Shown: positions 12,772 to 23,169, counted from the first letter of the stretch. The stretch: 64,000 bases of DNA from Prosapia bicincta (GCA_036971475.1 JBAIZL010000002.1:230556143-230620142), one strand, 5' to 3'. Program-made: numbers and translations. The notes: generated by a model from the sequence alone, not told the origin.

Positions 12772-13142
12772 CAGCACTATCAGCGACTCCGTGAAACGGG
12801 ACAGGAAACAAGCTGCTACAGGAAAGCAATGGGAAAAGATCATCCAATCAAGCATACCACTGGATCTTCCGAGAGGCGTAGCCGTGGCTTTATTTAGGAT
12901 GACCACTGGACATGACTACCTACAGAGACACCTGCATCGCATGAAAGTGGTAGACACACCAATCTGCCCACTCTGCTCCGACAACGAAGGGACGGCAGAG
13001 CATCTTACCACTTGTGACGGTCTGAAAGATATCTTTCACAAGGAGTCCAGGGAAGGACTCGCAACATTGTACTGGGAGGCACGGCGTCGGATGGCTGAGA
13101 GGCCAAGGACGGGCGTTGGCTGAATAAATGAATGAATGGATG
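12772..13142 (+). mobile_element. 5'-truncated non-LTR retrotransposon, ORF2 C-terminus
   Basis: An open frame in 12791-13123 (110 residues) contains RGVAVALFRMTTGHDYLQRH followed by a zinc-binding CPLC...H..TC block (ICPLCSDNEGTAEHLTTCD). This is the region C-terminal to reverse transcriptase/RNase H in Jockey/R1-group LINEs. The frame stops at TGA and passes into a short TGAA-repeat tail (gaataaatgaatgaatggat), a typical LINE 3' end. The insertion is bounded by a perfect 14-bp target duplication (12758-12771 and 13143-13156). Only the last ~370 bp were reverse transcribed. The intact frame and exact TSD suggest a recent insertion. Confidence 0.88.
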
Positions 13143-13156
13143 ACTTTTTATTTTAA

Positions 13157-15005
13157 ATTTTTATGATAATTTAAACTATTTTTAATCAGTATTATAGCAA
13201 TGCATAAACTCATCACTCACAACACAACGCTACTACTATGTTTTTTTAACAGTAAACAAACCTGTTAATTTCGAGTTGCCTTCGTTCATGGGCGTCCAAA
13301 TGAAAGTTAGTAAAGGGGTTGGACGTGAAGGCATTACATACTACAAAATTTAATGTTTAACCTTGTTTAACCTATTTATTCTTACAAATTACTAGACCAC
13401 AGTACTTAATGTATGAAGAAAATAAACACAATAATCTAATTACTCGTAGTTTTTAATAAAAATAGGCTACAATTATATGTAAATATTCACGGAAAGCACA
13501 ATGTTTGAACATAAATATTCTAATCCCAAGTCATGTCCTACAACTCACCCGTTTTTAAAATAACTTTCTCGAAAAAATCAACTGATCTGCATAGACACTT
13601 GGATATTTATTTTGCATTTGAAATCTGGGAATAAGCTAGGGGGGCAGCGGTCACCCCTTATTCCCCCCGAATATAGGCAACCATACCTTCATTCATCACT
13701 GAATGTTTTACATTGATGAAGGCAAATTGTAATGTATCCGACATATGTCTGTTGGCAAACACAATCTACAGTAATATTGTTCAGTTTATGTACTGTTATA
13801 ACACTGCTTATACATATTTTATAATATTATAATGTTTGATATCAATTATAAAATGAAATTCTGTAGATAGTTTGTGCAAAACAATTTAATTTGACTTCTT
13901 TTATGTTATGTGATAATTACTGTATTGTAAATATTTAACTTGTTTCAATACATTTTTGAGACCCACAAGTTAATAGAAGCATTTTTTTATATTTTAATAA
14001 TCATAATGTTTTGAACATTATTTTATTTATTTGACTACATACTAAGATATTTTAACGGGAATATTTTGTGTTACGTTTATTTCCAAAATCATTTTTTTAA
14101 AAAACCTTGCATTTTCCTCAAAAGATCAACGCCTGTTCCAAAATCTTTCAACGAGAGTACTGAATACAAAGAGGGGTTGGTTTTGATATAAAAGCATCTG
14201 ATTGGTACAGGGAGGGAGGGATGCACCAATAAGGACTAAACACTTCACGCAAGTCGCTACCCCTTCAGGCTTTACTGAAACTTTGCCCGACTTATTTGCA
14301 ATTTACTGATTTGTTCAGTATGGTTTATAAATGTTTCACAATAGTCCCTAAGATATATTTTTTAAGAGGCAGTAATATGCTAAATATTATTTATTTATGC
14401 TTGGAAAATGCAATTTTAAAATTGAAATCCCTTTAAAATAGTAATTCCTTGCCAAATTCACTGATTTATAAGCTTTCAAGCCAAGAGCAGGATCTTTAAT
14501 CCACACTCCCTTTTTCTCTGTTTGCCCATTGCCTCAACACAATCTCAGTGTTTATTCATTCAATCTTTATAACGTAATCTGCCTTCTGAATTTCTTCTAC
14601 CTCAATACGTACGGACTTTGCGGACAATTTCTGCCTGAACAATTACTTACCGATATTTCTTTTCTATTCTTTATTTTCGGTATTTTTTCCTTTTCCCCCA
14701 CTCTTTTCAATACCATTTCTGATTCCGCCTGAAAGCCTACATTTATTGCGCTCCAATCCTCTCCAAATACACGTGTAAAATGTCCCCTCTTCACTTTGTA
14801 ATAATGTCACTGTTCCAGCACAATGAAATACTGTTGAGCGATGCTGTAAGCCAATAACTTGACAAGTTTGTATGATACAATATAGCAGCCACTTAAAGGA
14901 GTGGAGCATATTTGTTTCGTCTTGTATAATTTCTTATTAACACATACTACTTCACGAACTTCAATTTTAAAAATTTCAACTATCGAAAGCTAACGGGGTT
15001 GTACG
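13157..15005. other. Intergenic DNA, no gene seen
   Basis: AT-rich sequence without recognisable exons. Small GC-richer phrases occur near 13630-13680 and 14160-14270 without supporting frames. Overlapping short frames on both strands at 14530-14910 look like chance openness. Confidence 0.4.
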
Positions 15006-16080
15006 ATTATGGATCTATGGGAGAAGCAAAGGTGGAAATTGAGCAAAAAAAAAACTAGAGAAATATCACTAGGGGGTTTGTGAGAATGCTGAGTTCAATG
15101 GCGTCATAGTAAGTCAACAGGAATCCACGTATGTGACTCTACGAGAGTATCATAAGAGTAAAATGGGGTTAAGATGTCAGATACAATCAAATTCGCTAGA
15201 AAATAATTACTCCAGATTTTTTGAGAGTGCCGAGACTAATGTCATCATCGAAAGTAAACGGGGATGCACGTATGTAATTCCACGGAAGTAGCAAAAGGAT
15301 AAATTAAGGTACACATTTCAGAAGACAAACAAAAGCTATAAAATGTTGCTAGGGTTGTTTTCGAGGGTGCTAAATCCAAAGTCATCATCAGAAGTCAACG
15401 GGATTGCATGGGTGTAGATATACAGGAGTATCAAAGATGTGAATTTGAGGGAAAACACTATATGCTAGAAACGTCGTTAGAAAATTATCACTCCGGGGTT
15501 TTTTGAGTGTATCGAAAGTCAACTAGGATGCACGGGTGTGGCTCTACGGGAGCACCAAAGGGGTGAATAGGGGTAAAATTGTTAGGTGCCAGAAAAATCG
15601 CTAGAAAATGATATTCTGAGGTTTTTGAGAATTCTGAGTCCGATGCTGTTATCGAAGGTTAATGGGAATGCGTGGTTGAGACTTTACGAGAGTAGCAAAT
15701 GGGTTAATTAGGGTTAAAAAAGTCAGAAGCAAAGAAAACTACTACTAAATATTAACTCAGTGGGTTTTGAGGGTTCTGAGTCCAATACCGTCATGGATAA
15801 AAAAAAGGGGAACGCACGTGTGTAGCTTTACAGGAGTGATAAAGAGGTGAATTGGGGTATAAAACACAAGAATAAGAAAAATTGCTAGGAAATGGTCACT
15901 CGGAGATTATGAAGTTGATGAGTTCAATCCCGTTATTTAAAATTGTCGATTATGTAGCTCTACCGGTGTTGCAAGGTGGTGAATTCGAATAAAAAATGCT
16001 AAAAAATGTAAAAAAATACTAGGAATTGGTCACTCAGGTGTTTTCTAGAGTGCCGGGTCCAAAATCACCAACTTTTTATT
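15006..16080 (+). repeat. Degenerate ~140-bp tandem satellite, about 7-8 units
   Basis: The same ordered landmarks recur about every 130-147 bp. They are a 'gctagaaaat' block, 'actc.ggg.tttttgag', 'gagtcc.at..c.tcat', 'gaa.gtcaacggg', 'tgcacg.gtgt', 'tctacgggag..caaa' and 'gtgaatt.gggtaaaa'. The gagtcc-like landmark lies near 15090, 15231, 15378, 15643, 15776, 15917 and 16052, with a deleted unit around 15510. Units are strongly diverged and no coding frame runs through them. The family is unknown to me. Confidence 0.8.
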
Positions 16081-16991
16081 TAATTCTTGATATGAAAACT
16101 TATGTTCATAAGAACATTTATAACGCTGTTATAAATAAAAACGGTAAATATATATTTTTGAGTAATTTAAAAACGAACTTTACACTTGAAGATAATATTA
16201 AAATCGGAAGTTGAAGATTTAATTATAACCAATAAATGTTGTCTAAGTTCCTACGAAAATGGTAACGTGGAATGCAAAAAAGATAAAATCATTGTAATGA
16301 AGTAATTACTATAAATGAAACTTTTATGGGGGAACAGAATACTTTTTGGGCCAATATCTACAAAATCCATATTTATTAATTACTATATCATCTTTCTTTA
16401 TTCTCTGTGTCGTGTACACAAGAGGTAAATGGGCCAAGAGGTTTATGTTACCATATCAGAATGACTTGTGTAAACCCATGTAGGTCCAAGCCTCGCGTAG
16501 ATCAAGTTCCAATCATGACAACAGCATTGTGTACGTACTATCTGTTAAGTGTTCTCTTAGGATGTAACCCGCAACACTGCTTTCCTTCATACAATCGTTC
16601 CACCTCTTTCTTTCTTCTATATTCGTGGCTTAAACTGGAATCACCACTACTCACGGCTGTAGGTTTCGAATAACACAACAAACGTTTTGTAAAGATTTTA
16701 GGCCTACTTAGATAAAATCACATGATTACGTTTGTGCTTTAAAATAATGCATTTTTCTTCGTGGTGAAAAGAAATCTTCGTAATTCCTGCTCTAGATGTT
16801 TGAATATGGCCATTTCTCCTAATTAATCACAAATATATGTTTTTATTTAATTTATATGTTTATTGTAAATATATATATTAACATTTATTGAATACGTAAC
16901 CCCTATAAAGTGTCAACATGCGTGCAAAGTTACAATATTTTAACAAGAGACCCTATACAATAAGTTACTATTGTACATTTTAACATACTAA

Positions 16992-16993
<2 letters not shown>
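16081..16993. other. Intergenic DNA, no gene seen
   Basis: No supported feature. The + frame at 16407-16673 (88 residues) has no recognised domain. Confidence 0.35.

Positions 16994-17057
<64 letters not shown>
16994..17057. repeat. (AT)n microsatellite
   Basis: About 32 uninterrupted AT units immediately before palindrome 1. Confidence 0.97.
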
Positions 17058-17058
<1 letters not shown>

Positions 17059-17136
17059 GATTTCTTGAGCAACTGTGGCTTATGTTATAATATTTTAAAT
17101 AACAAACCCAATAACCACAAAATAACTTTAATTATT

Positions 17137-17181
17137 CACTTGATGTACATTTCAGTTACAAGGTAACCATCTTCAGAAGTA
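17137..17181 (-). ncRNA. Hammerhead ribozyme-like motif, palindrome 1 left arm
   Basis: Mirror copy of the motif at 17288-17332, with identical core, stem II and stem I pairing, read on the minus strand. Confidence 0.65.
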
Positions 17182-17287
17182 CTGAACAAAAAATTAATTT
17201 AATTTAAAATGTAACATAAATAGAAAAAAACTCAATATTTGTTCGCTATATATGTTACATTTTAAATTAACTTATTTTTTTGTTCAG

Positions 17288-17332
17288 TACTTCTGAAGAT
17301 GGTTACCTTGTAACTGAAATGTACATCAAGTG
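17288..17332 (+). ncRNA. Hammerhead ribozyme-like motif, palindrome 1 right arm
   Basis: Core CUGAAGA (17293-17299) is followed by one extra U, then stem II GGUUAC/GUAACU with a CUU loop (17301-17315) and GAAA (17316-17319). A two-bp stem III closes a GUAC loop (17319-17326) and C17 is at 17327. Stem I pairs UACUU (17288-17292) with AAGUG (17328-17332): four Watson-Crick pairs and one G.U. All catalytic-core positions fit the CUGANGA...GAAA...UH consensus. The extra U before stem II is a deviation. Minimal hammerheads with tiny stem III are known from Penelope-like elements; assignment to that group here is inference. Confidence 0.7.
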
Positions 17333-18030
17333 AATAATTAAAGTTATTTTGTGGTTATTGGGTTTATTATTTAAAATATTATACTAACCATAGGTAGAGT
17401 TGTATTGGACGTTAATAATATAAATACTTGCCCCTCCTCTCATCCGATTCTTAAAAGACAAAGACTAATGTTAAGGTTCAAATTGGCCAAGAAATACATT
17501 TATTCGAAGCGCAAGTGCTACTATATGCAAGTGTTTACATATTATTATTCGTTAATTTGTACAGAAGGATAAATTTCTCAAAATCTTTACGCTTTTTATT
17601 TAAAACCGTTAAATAAATTCTTCTTAGCAAAAAATTTTAAAAAGACAAAAGTTTGTGAATTAAGCTCAAACAAACATAGATCATAAACTGCGAACTAAAA
17701 AACGCTGAAATGTGCTGTAGACTCGAGAGTATGAATAAGCCATAGTTAAAGGTCCGCAATTGAGAAGCAGGTCAAGAACTTCCAGTCCGTAAATAAACAA
17801 AGAAACTGACTAGAGTCCATTGAATAAAATGAATTTTTTGTTACTTAGGGTTAATTTTATTTATACTATATCCGATCTAATTTATTACATTTAAAATTAA
17901 TTTTCAAAGATTAAAATAGAAATTTCAATGTCTGTTCAAAAGTAAAACATTATCATCTCACACCAATTGAATGTAGCCATATTTTTTCATAAACATGTTT
18001 AGAAACTATATAATATGAAGAGCACAGATG

Positions 18031-18329
18031 TACAATAAAAATATTGGAAACCACAATAATACAAAAATAACTGCTTATACAAGTTACCTAAGATTACCTA
18101 AACCCTTGTGTACATTTCGATGACCATGTCATCATTATCAGTGTGTCATATTACAAAATTACAATCTAGAAAACAATAAGTTACAAACTAGACTGACTTA
18201 TTGTTTTCTAGATTGTAATTTTGTAATAAGTCTGATGATGATGGCATGGTCATCGAAATGTACATAAGGGTTTAATCTTAGGTAACGTATTTTGGTGATA
18301 TTGGGGTTGTTTACAATATTTTTATTGTA
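18031..18329. repeat. Palindrome 2 (arms ~135-150 bp, 16-bp spacer)
   Basis: The inner arms are a near-perfect inverted repeat (acaatctagaaaacaataag before 18180, its complement from 18197). The outer parts (taagattacctaaaccc and the complementary gggtttaatcttaggtaac) match with indels. Both outer ends contain tacaataaaaatatt. A single-arm relative lies at 51530-51775. A hammerhead-like block sits in each arm. Confidence 0.85.
18227..18272 (+). ncRNA. Hammerhead-like motif, palindrome 2 right arm
   Basis: Core CUGAUGA (18232-18238), one extra U, stem II GAUG/CAUC around loop GCAUGGU, GAAA (18255-18258), and short stem III AUGUACAU, with A at the cleavage position. Stem I pairing is poor in this copy. 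In the left arm the core reads CUGAUAA. Same layout as palindrome 1, including the extra U. Confidence 0.5.
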
Positions 18330-18502
18330 GTATTTAGAACGGCCTGGGCAAATTTTAGATAGTTTATATTGCCAGCCTATTACATAAAAAAATCGATTTA
18401 CGGTATCCATTGTAAATTCAAGAAGGCTTTTGTAATTTTTATTATCATGGATTAATTACTACATGGCAGCCCTATATGGTTGCCAGTTTGAATGCAAAAT
18501 GA

Positions 18503-18505
<3 letters not shown>

Positions 18506-18580
<75 letters not shown>
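18506..18580. repeat. (TA)n microsatellite
   Basis: About 37 TA units between palindromes 2 and 3. The YIYIYI reading frame across it is an artefact. Confidence 0.97.
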
Positions 18581-18582
<2 letters not shown>

Positions 18583-18618
18583 AATCCTTAGATGAATTAT
18601 TTTTTCTTGTTGAATATG

Positions 18619-18918
18619 TATGGTGAAATAAAATAACTTTCATAAACAAGAATATACGAGTATTGCATCATTTTATTGTTGATTGAAGCTTTTCGCTAAT
18701 TTACATTATTAGCATTTTCAAAATTTATAACTCACTGTCCAGTTATGTGACTAGAGTAAGACTAGAGTGAGTTAGTCTTACTCTAGTCACATAACTGGGC
18801 AGTGAGTTAAAAATTTTGAAAATGCTAATAATGTAAATTAGTGAAAAGCTTCAATCAACAATAAAATGAAGTAATACTCGTATATTCTTGTTTATGAAAG
18901 TTATTTTATTTCACCATA
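18619..18918. repeat. Palindrome 3 (two 146-bp arms, 8-bp spacer)
   Basis: Arms 18619-18764 and 18773-18918 have the same length and differ at only a few positions (for example tgggc against tgtcc near the centre). They run from tatggtgaaataaaataac at the tips to tagtcttactctagtcac at the centre. Both flanks border or approach (TA)n tracts. Each arm contains a hammerhead-like block. Confidence 0.93.
18811..18856 (+). ncRNA. Variant hammerhead-like motif, palindrome 3 right arm
   Basis: Layout: UUGAAAA (18816-18822) in the core position, extra U, stem II GCUAAU/AUUAGU, GAAA (18843-18846), A-AGCU-U micro stem III, C at the cleavage position (18852), then AAU pairing with AUU before the core (3 bp). 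The core differs from CUGANGA at positions 3 (C to U) and 8 (G to A); the left arm has the same pair of changes. Confidence 0.45.
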
Positions 18919-18931
18919 TATATATATATAT

Positions 18932-18967
<36 letters not shown>
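18916..18967. repeat. (TA)n microsatellite, interrupted
   Basis: TA repeat with one tagac interruption, abutting the right tip of palindrome 3. Confidence 0.93.
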
Positions 18968-18970
<3 letters not shown>

Positions 18971-19899
18971 AACAAAAGTCTAAATACAAATACAAGAATT
19001 ATAATTGAATTTACAATTCAAAGTTTTTCGTTGGCTAACAGTACCAACATCATCAGGAATATTAAACAATTGTATTCTTATACAAAAGTATCTGAAACAA
19101 AAGTATTCTTATACTTTGATTATCATCAGCTATTGGAGGGTATTTTTTAAGCATAACCTCAAAAATACAACTTTAACAATAGTGAATCCACTCAACCATT
19201 GCACTATAGAAGAACTGTGATTAGGTTTTCTGTTTTAAAAGGAATCACGGGGAATAAAATCCAGGAATGAATATAAAAGTACATGATATTTATTTGATTT
19301 GTTATAATATTTACAAATCGATATATTAGTTTATAGGTGTAAATTATTTGTGACGAGGAAGAACATGGACATTCAACTTGAAACATGCTATTGCAACTTG
19401 CTCCCTCAAATTTCATAATAATACGTTAATTTAGAATAACAGGCATATTATTGTCAAATTGACAGCTAGGGAAGAGCAAATGAGAATTGGAACTCTCCAT
19501 AATATTTATGCTTATTTAGAATAAACTGGAGTATAAGAAAACTTGTAGAAAATTAGTTCTAAGTCAGAGACACTTCAAAACAACACACGCCATTTTTATA
19601 AATTCCTCTGTGTGGAAAACATTTTTGATCTAATGAAGAAGTTAAAAATCAGATGCAAAAGTAGGTTAAATATCACTCCAAAGAATTGTATCCCAGAGTC
19701 CTAGACAAAATAAAAGAATGATACAAATATATATATTTTGTTACAAACATGCTGAAAAGTAGCCAAGTTTTGAATTGATCAAACCATTTTTCTAGCTACA
19801 CTGAGTTGTTTTGTTACTTATTGAATGACCTTCATACAATGTCACAAAAACAAATAAATAATTACACTTGTTTGTATTATCTTGGTAAAAAAAAACACT

Positions 19900-20210
19900 A
19901 CTTAGGCCTACTGATTTATTTAGCAGACGCGTTTCGTGCTGGGTCAGCGCATTTTCAATGCTGTGAATTACTGACAAGTGTTGCTCAGGTGTGTTGTGTT
20001 GGCGTGAGTCTGTGGTGTTTGGTGTTCTGTGGTGTGTTATTGTTCGTTGAGTAGTTGTTAATTATGTGCTCAAATATAGTGTTTGATTGGGAGTGTGTTT
20101 TGCCATTTAGAATGTGTTGTGGATAGTATTTATGGTGTTCACAATATAATAGTTTGTATAAGTTACTTTTCAAAACTATTTCATTTTTAATATGTAAAGG
20201 AAGCACATGT
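19900..20210 (-). mobile_element. Penelope-like element 3' end
   Basis: The minus-strand frame at 19985-20206 includes HHKYYPQHILNGKT. This is homologous to HHKNHPQHILNNKT in the PLE fragment at 46.7 kb, which also has GIY-YIG and RT-tail sequence. It is followed (minus direction) by a Gln/His/Thr-rich tail and a block containing CGAAACGCGTC, typical of PLE terminal regions. Related ends occur at 46556-46620 and 53680-53770. 5' truncated and degenerate. Confidence 0.65.
19922..19962 (-). ncRNA. Variant hammerhead-like motif in the PLE 3' end
   Basis: Read on the minus strand: stem I AGCA, core-position UUGAAAA, extra U, stem II GCGCUG/CAGCAC around ACC (one mismatch), GAAA, stem III-like ACGCGU, C17, then UGCU, which pairs fully with AGCA. 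Core positions 3 and 8 are U and A, as in palindrome 3. Confidence 0.5.
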
Positions 20211-20552
20211 AATGCAGGTAAATTTTTTTAACAATAATAAAAACATTTCAAAATATTTAAATAGTTATATTTCATAAGAATCCCCACATTCCAAACATAT
20301 ATTTTGCTTATTTTGAAAAAATGTACAGTTAGATAAACTCTCTTTCAAGCAGTCTCACACAAACAGAAATACTGAAAAAGGAATTTTTATGATTTAATTG
20401 GTTTACTCAATTTTAATATGATTTCATGAACCATATTAATAGGATCATTAATAGTTTATTTATCAATAGGATTCAAAACCATTGACAAATAAAGAGTAAC
20501 ACTTATTTTTCACAATAAAAACGATATTTATTGAACCCTCTCTTATAGTTTA

Positions 20553-20774
20553 CTTGCACTTTTAGAATGTTTTAAACTTGCCTGTAGTAGCACTTATTTT
20601 GCTTGTTGAGGATGGTCGTTTCGGGAGATGTGTCACTTTGTCAACTCAGACCGTAACTCCAGTCTTTGAGTTATGGTGTGAGTTGACAAAGGGACACATC
20701 TCCCGAAACAGCCGTCCTCAACAAGCAAAGTAAGTGCTACTATAGGCAAGTTTAAAACATTCTAAAAGTGTAAG
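20553..20774. repeat. Palindrome 4 (two 107-bp arms, 8-bp spacer)
   Basis: Arms 20553-20659 and 20668-20774 are inverted copies with few mismatches. They run from cttgcacttttagaatg at the tip through agtagcacttatttt and the hammerhead-like block to gtaactc at the centre. Single-arm relatives occur at 8325-8480, 25935-26045 and 62340-62500. Confidence 0.92.
20679..20720 (+). ncRNA. Variant hammerhead-like motif, palindrome 4 right arm
   Basis: Stem I UGAG (20679-20682), core-position UUGACAA (20683-20689), one extra nucleotide, stem II GGGA/UCCC, GAAA (20705-20708), stem III AC-AGCC-GU, C17 (20716), then CUCA pairing fully with UGAG. Core positions 3 and 8 are again U and A. The single-arm copy near 26 kb has UUGACAA plus an extra U. 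Confidence 0.5.
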
Positions 20775-21164
20775 TGATTACTAGTAGCTCATGTGAAGAT
20801 GGAATCAACAAATGTCTCTTATAGTGTCTCCTAAAAATGTATATCAAATTTATGAAATGATTTTCGTGTAAATCACTATATCTTATTGATATTTTTTAAT
20901 AGAATCCAATTTAAATTTTTTTTAGAATCCAAAATACATGCACCTCATTTTGGTTGCAATGGCTCCCAGTTGCAGTAGTGTGAAGCTATTATCTGAAGAT
21001 AAAAAAAAACTATTCAACATATATTGTAAGAACTTAAGTCACATTCAAAATAAACTCACATTAAATAATATATCCTTTTCTATATAGAATTTCATTGGAT
21101 CTTCAAGCTAACATTGCTTGAAATTCTCAAACATGTATAGTTGCGTCCAGTTAACCATACAATT

Positions 21165-21480
21165 GCTCACTCATGTTCTACTACTTCTGAAAACATGTTA
21201 CATTTTCAGAATGTTCTATACATCAACAACTTCTACATCCGATATGTCTACACATATTTCAAAATTGTTAGTTATTTCATATCGAAGCTGATTTCTCATA
21301 CAATTTATCTAATATCAACTGCCTCATGAAAGTACATGTTTTGACAGTCCTTTTCATGTTTGTAGGAAAGTATTTATACTGACACAACACAGCCCTCTAC
21401 CTCCTGTCTTGACTACTGAGATCTCTCAAAGCCAAGTACTTGGTTAAATGGTCCCGGCCAAGTTTGCAGACTTCTTATTA
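21165..21480. repeat. Dispersed ~300-bp repeat, copy 1
   Basis: Shares ordered phrases with 41325-41599 and 51778-52005: acttctgaaaacat, atcaaca.cttct.catcc, atatgtc..., ttgttatttcata, gaagct.att, tgttttgacagtcc, gtatttatactga, ctcaaagccaag. No frame runs through all three. Family unknown to me. Confidence 0.75.
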
Positions 21481-21811
21481 AACTATTTTCCTCTTTATCT
21501 ACAAGTTGTTTTTGATGCTGTAACACTGTTGGTACAATTTTCATTAACCTATCTCTTTGAATCTGGATTTTCTTCATTAGCATACATCAAGACAAAATAG
21601 CAACTATTGGTGGACATATACAATGAACTGATTTGGGCTTTGTCAGTTACACCAAACATCCAAATACTTGTCATAGAAAACTGTTTAATAAATATGACAT
21701 CACTCATTAATTTGAAAGTAACTGTACACACTAACCATTCATTTCAGTTTCTTTTATTTTAAAAATAAGCCACAATGTATATACTAACAGGCAATTTGTT
21801 CAAAATCAAAA

Positions 21812-22090
21812 TATGTTCCCAGATTGGAGGATTATGAGTGCAGGGCCAATTACATGGCCACCTCGCTCCCTCGACCTGATACCTATAGCTTTTACCCCTA
21901 GGGTTTCACAAAAATAAAAAGTGTGTATTCCAACCTTACCACACAATCTACAACATTTTAGAAACAGATTGTACTCTTCTGTTGCAGAAGTTACATCTGA
22001 TTTGCTAAAATGAATACAGGAGAAATAGTTTTTCAATGGCATGTTTGGCATGCCATCAATGGCAGTTATAACAACCATAAACAAGATTTA
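21812..22090 (+). pseudogene. Tc1/mariner-type transposase fragment (C-terminal part)
   Basis: The + strand frame gives AGPITWPPRSLDLIPIAF, matching the 'WPPRSPDLTPLDFFLWG' region of the insect Tc1/mariner-like transposases with a DUF4817-type HTH. The third catalytic acidic residue lies near SLDL. It is followed by diverged NLQHFRNRLYSSVAEVTSDL, typical of the same C-terminal region. Stops and a missing aromatic block show decay. No termini identified. Confidence 0.6.
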
Positions 22091-23169
22091 TGATATAAAC
22101 TGTAAGACATGTCAATAAATGTCTAAATGATTTCAAAACTGTTGCGTCCTTTAAAACGCTACTTCGAACATTTTGCATGTTTTACAGTGCTAATATGATA
22201 AGCAATTTTTTTGAAATTAGTGTATCAAACATAAACAGAGTTAACCAATGTCATCACTTGTAGAGATTTTCTGAGCATCACAAGTGACTTGCAAAGCTGG
22301 TTTGCTTTATGATTTACAATTGTTTTAAATCTATATTTTTTCCTATACCTCTTCTGTTGTTATTTCTGGTTGGCTGTAAGAAAGTGTATAAAGCTGTTGG
22401 CTTGAGCAGTGACACAATCAAAAAGTGTTAACAGTTAGTAAAATAATAGACTTATGAAGTTCAATTTGACTGATCTTGATCGATAGCTATTTTAAATGGT
22501 ACAATCTAAATAATTTTAACTAGTGCATACTTTTATTCTTCACGTAGAAGAATAACCACAATCTCTTCATTTTCACCTAAAAAGGTATTTGCAAGCTACT
22601 GTACCTTCTCTTTTTTAAAACAAAGCTTTTAAAATCACTGGTATTTTCTAGTAAGTGGTATCTAAGTGTTAAATATTATACAAATATAATGTAATGAGCG
22701 GAGCATCAGTCATTACACCAAAATACCAAATACGCTACAATTCTATTATCTTGTAACTGTGATCCTGAAAACTTTTTATTTTAAAGTCAGTTTTTACTTC
22801 TGTTTAAGGTCATACTTCTATTTTGAAGTATATATTTTAATTTATGTATTTCCATCTAATTCTGTCTGAAAAATGAGCTCAATATATAGTATATATTAAA
22901 AAGTATAAATTTGTAAACTTTTGGGGGAGCCTATAACCCCATAGATAGTATGATTCAAGGTGGACGATAAGAAACACATCTCCAGTTGGCGATAGGGATA
23001 AGCCCTCACTCTACAGGCAGCGAATAGGTAGGAAATATAATACCACTTGTGGACCAATAGAAGAGACACATGCTCAACCTTAGCTGGAAAGGAAATAAGC
23101 TATTTAAGAGAAAAAAAACTCCAAAATCAAATCCCTGACCCTCCTCAGAAAAATATTAAATGAAAAAAA

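Larger units (their letters stand above)
17085..17383. repeat. Palindrome 1 (arms ~134 bp, 32-bp spacer)
   Basis: The left arm (17085-17218) is the near-perfect reverse complement of the right arm (17251-17383). Each arm runs outward from gttacattttaaatt through the hammerhead block and 'taattaaagttattttgtgg' to 'ttaaaatattata'. Mismatches are few. Each arm carries a canonical hammerhead-like motif, on the minus strand on the left and the + strand on the right. This looks like two inverted copies of a Penelope-type terminal repeat or a foldback element. Confidence 0.9.

Noticed and set aside
14529..14909. Overlapping short frames on both strands
   Set aside because: Frames of 65-81 residues on both strands of the same segment with no domain resemblance look like chance.
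10441..16080. CRISPR-like array
   Set aside because: The repeats are contiguous without unique spacers and the DNA is plainly eukaryotic.
18452..18649. Minus-strand frame with a long YIYIYI run
   Set aside because: It is the translation of a (TA)n microsatellite.
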